A DNA stretch of 64,000 nt from Heliocidaris tuberculata (Eukaryota; Echinodermata; Echinoidea; Camarodonta; Echinometridae). Both the position numbers and the translations under genes were made by a program. The DNA is taken from NCBI GenBank assembly GCA_025618425.1, contig CM046837.1:25105793-25169792 (forward strand). The letters run 5' to 3'. Positions 52,201 to 55,200 of this stretch are shown in pieces. The number at the start of each line of letters is the position of its first letter. The stretch's first letter is position 1. Below the pieces are notes generated by a model that was given only the letters and a program-made list of their open reading frames with translations, was not told the origin of the DNA and searched no databases.

Positions 52201-55200
52201 ATTTTAATCAATGCACTCACAGCCATGTGTTATTTGTATAACAATAAATAGCCATATTGATCAAATAATTTTTTTTTAAAAGAAGCTTTCTCATGCAGTT
52301 CTCTGATTGAATTACTGTTATTCCACATGTATGTTAAAACAACAATTGGCAAAACTTCAAAATCTAATACCAAAATCATTGCAGTAGCCAGGAAATGACA
52401 GGAGTGTCCAATTCTTTCCTACCATCTTCCTGTTGAACTTAAGTTTCGTTTGGAAATAAGCTCAAATTTCAGACAGTTAAAGAGAAAGAGTGACATAAAA
52501 TATATCAAAAGGAATTGTTTATTAAAATTTCATCCCCATTCAAATCCAAATCTCTTTCTATCTCTCTCTCCTCCTCCTTCTCTGCAACTCTCTCTCTCTC
52601 CCATTCCCTCTGTCTCTCCCTGTTTTTATTATCTGTCTCTGTTTGCCTATCTGTTCCTGAAGTGAACTGAGTGAGCTTTCATTTGGTATTCAAAAATTTG
52701 ATAAAGTTCTCTGTATACTCAGATTTTACCATACAATTAGATTAAAAATGCAGTATATACTGATGCAATTTAATGTTCTACCATTATGATAGTACATGTG
52801 TCTTTTTTATAAAAATGCCACAAGGGCAAAGATTTCTGGCAAACCACAATTTGGGCCTGGCCTAGATTCACATGAATTTTGCCTTTAAATGATACCGTCA
52901 GCTACACCGTAACTGTGTTAAGATTCAGGAAAGGCAAAGACGTAATGGTATTCCGGGTAACATAATCCTAAAATAACTGAAACAGGCCCGGTGAGTGGGA
53001 ACTTCACAGTCAGGAAAATGCTTTCTTATCATGACGCAGTTTGAGGCGAATATAGACGCAACAATATCTAAATTGCTTCCTGTCATTCATAATGGGAGGG
53101 TAACATGTACATGTAGGTGCGCAAGAACATACACAGTAGCAAGTGTCTTTAAAGAGAAAGTTGAGCTCTGGGACAGGTAAAAAATAATTTGTGAGCTTTC
53201 TCATTTTTTAAATGTTAGTTTGGAAAATTGTCATAGTAGAAATGCATGTCCCCTGAAAAGGATTTCTCTTCAAATGCCCTCACATTCAAAATATGACAGG
53301 AAACAGCTGAAATGTTCGGGCCAAACATTTGTGTGTAGTCCCATATACACACTTCTTTGTGCAGTGATGTGACTCTCAGCAGGACTGAGTAAATTTCTTA
53401 TCATTTTGGTGATTCCACAACCTTACAGCATACACCAATTCTTATGTGCTATACAATCAACCTTTCCCAATTGCTTTGAGACAGTTTCTTTCACAATTCA
53501 GTCTCATGACCAGAACTCAACTTAATCTTTAAGATTCTTTTTTGATATGTGAGCCTCTCATTGATGTGAGCTTTCACATTCGAGTCCTTTTGATGTTTTC
53601 TTAACAGATATCTGTGTTAAGATTCAAGAACTTTAATAGCAAAGACGTACTGATACTCCAGGTAACAAATCCTAAAATAACAGAAACAGGCCTAGTGAGT
53701 GGGAACTTTCACTGTCAGGGAAATGCTTCCTAATCATGACGCAGTTTGAGGTGAAAATAGACGTAGCAATCTCTAAATTGCTTCCTGTCATTCATAATGG
53801 GAGGTTCAGGAGTGTGTAAACTAACAAAATAGCATATGCCTAACTTTTCTAAAGGTTAAAAAATGAAATCTTGATTCTGGAGTATTATAATGTCTGTCTG
53901 GAGCTAGAAGGGCGTTAACTCTGTGTTAAAGTATATGAGATAATTCCCTTTTGGCTCCAAACAGACAATAAGTACATGGAAAAATCTTCAGAGTATAAGA
54001 CCTTAACAATAATTTTACTTTTGTTGAGACCAGACTTCAATGACATACATGTACTGTACAGGGTTTTTTTTAAAAAGAGGAAAAATTAGACAATTTATCT
54101 GCCAGGCATGGAAAATATGTTCGGTTTTAGAATACTTTCAAATTATCTCTTTGGTTCTCTTTTGATTGTACCTACATTTGTAGGCATTGCTCCTTATTTG
54201 CACAGCAAAACATTTTTGTTGCAAACTTATCTCTTCAAAATCTTTTTAATTTACTTAAAACTTGATCATATTCAAATACATGTACATCACTTGATTTAGA
54301 TTTAGACACAAAGTATCACAAGATCACTGATCTGGGCCCCGTTTCATAAAACTTGATATCACTAACAGCTGCCACATATCTGTAACAAATTTGCTCTCAG
54401 CCAATCAGATGCAAGGATTTCAGTAGCTTATAACAGTTATTGCAACTTGTTATTGATAACAAGTTTTATGAAACGGGGCCCTGATCCTACTTATGCAATA
54501 TTTAACCCCTTCTGTGCCACAAGAATTGGGAACAATTATCCCAAATGAATCAAAAGAGTCAACTTTGAGGTCAAAAATGTTTGTTTGATTGTTAAATTTG
54601 GCTTTAAATGTCTTCTGTGGGAACAACCTTTACAATATATACCTGCTTGTTCCTGCTTTAAGACCAAACAGCGATTTTTTAAAAACATATACATGTAGTA
54701 GGGCATTAGTATTTTCAGCAGGATTCGCTGCAAAAGGCATGTTAGGGGTTAACATGTATTTTCCTTTCATTTCTTTGAAGAGATGGGAACACAAAGTCAC
54801 CTGATTGATCACATGGGGTGATCACCTGACTCACCTTGAGCAAGGTCTCGGCCACCTCCAGGTAGCCATGCTGACAGGCGGCATAGAGGGCGGTCATCTT
54901 ACTTTCCTGGTTGGCCCGTCCATCTGCTCCACGGTGCAATAAAAAATTGACCACATCCAGATGACCTCCCTGTGCAGCTCTGTGAAGTTATGACATACAA
55001 TATATCAAGGAGAGGCAAAACATTTTTTGCAACAATAGTGCTCATTTTGCAGTCTGGCTAAATAACTTTTAGATACAGAGCCCTGAAAAGTGTACTAGAT
55101 GGATGAGCAGGAAGAAAGAAAATTTCTGCACATATCGTGTGCATTTTTCTGTTGCTTTACCGTTTGGTACATGACACTAGGAAAATTTTTGAAGAAAAAT

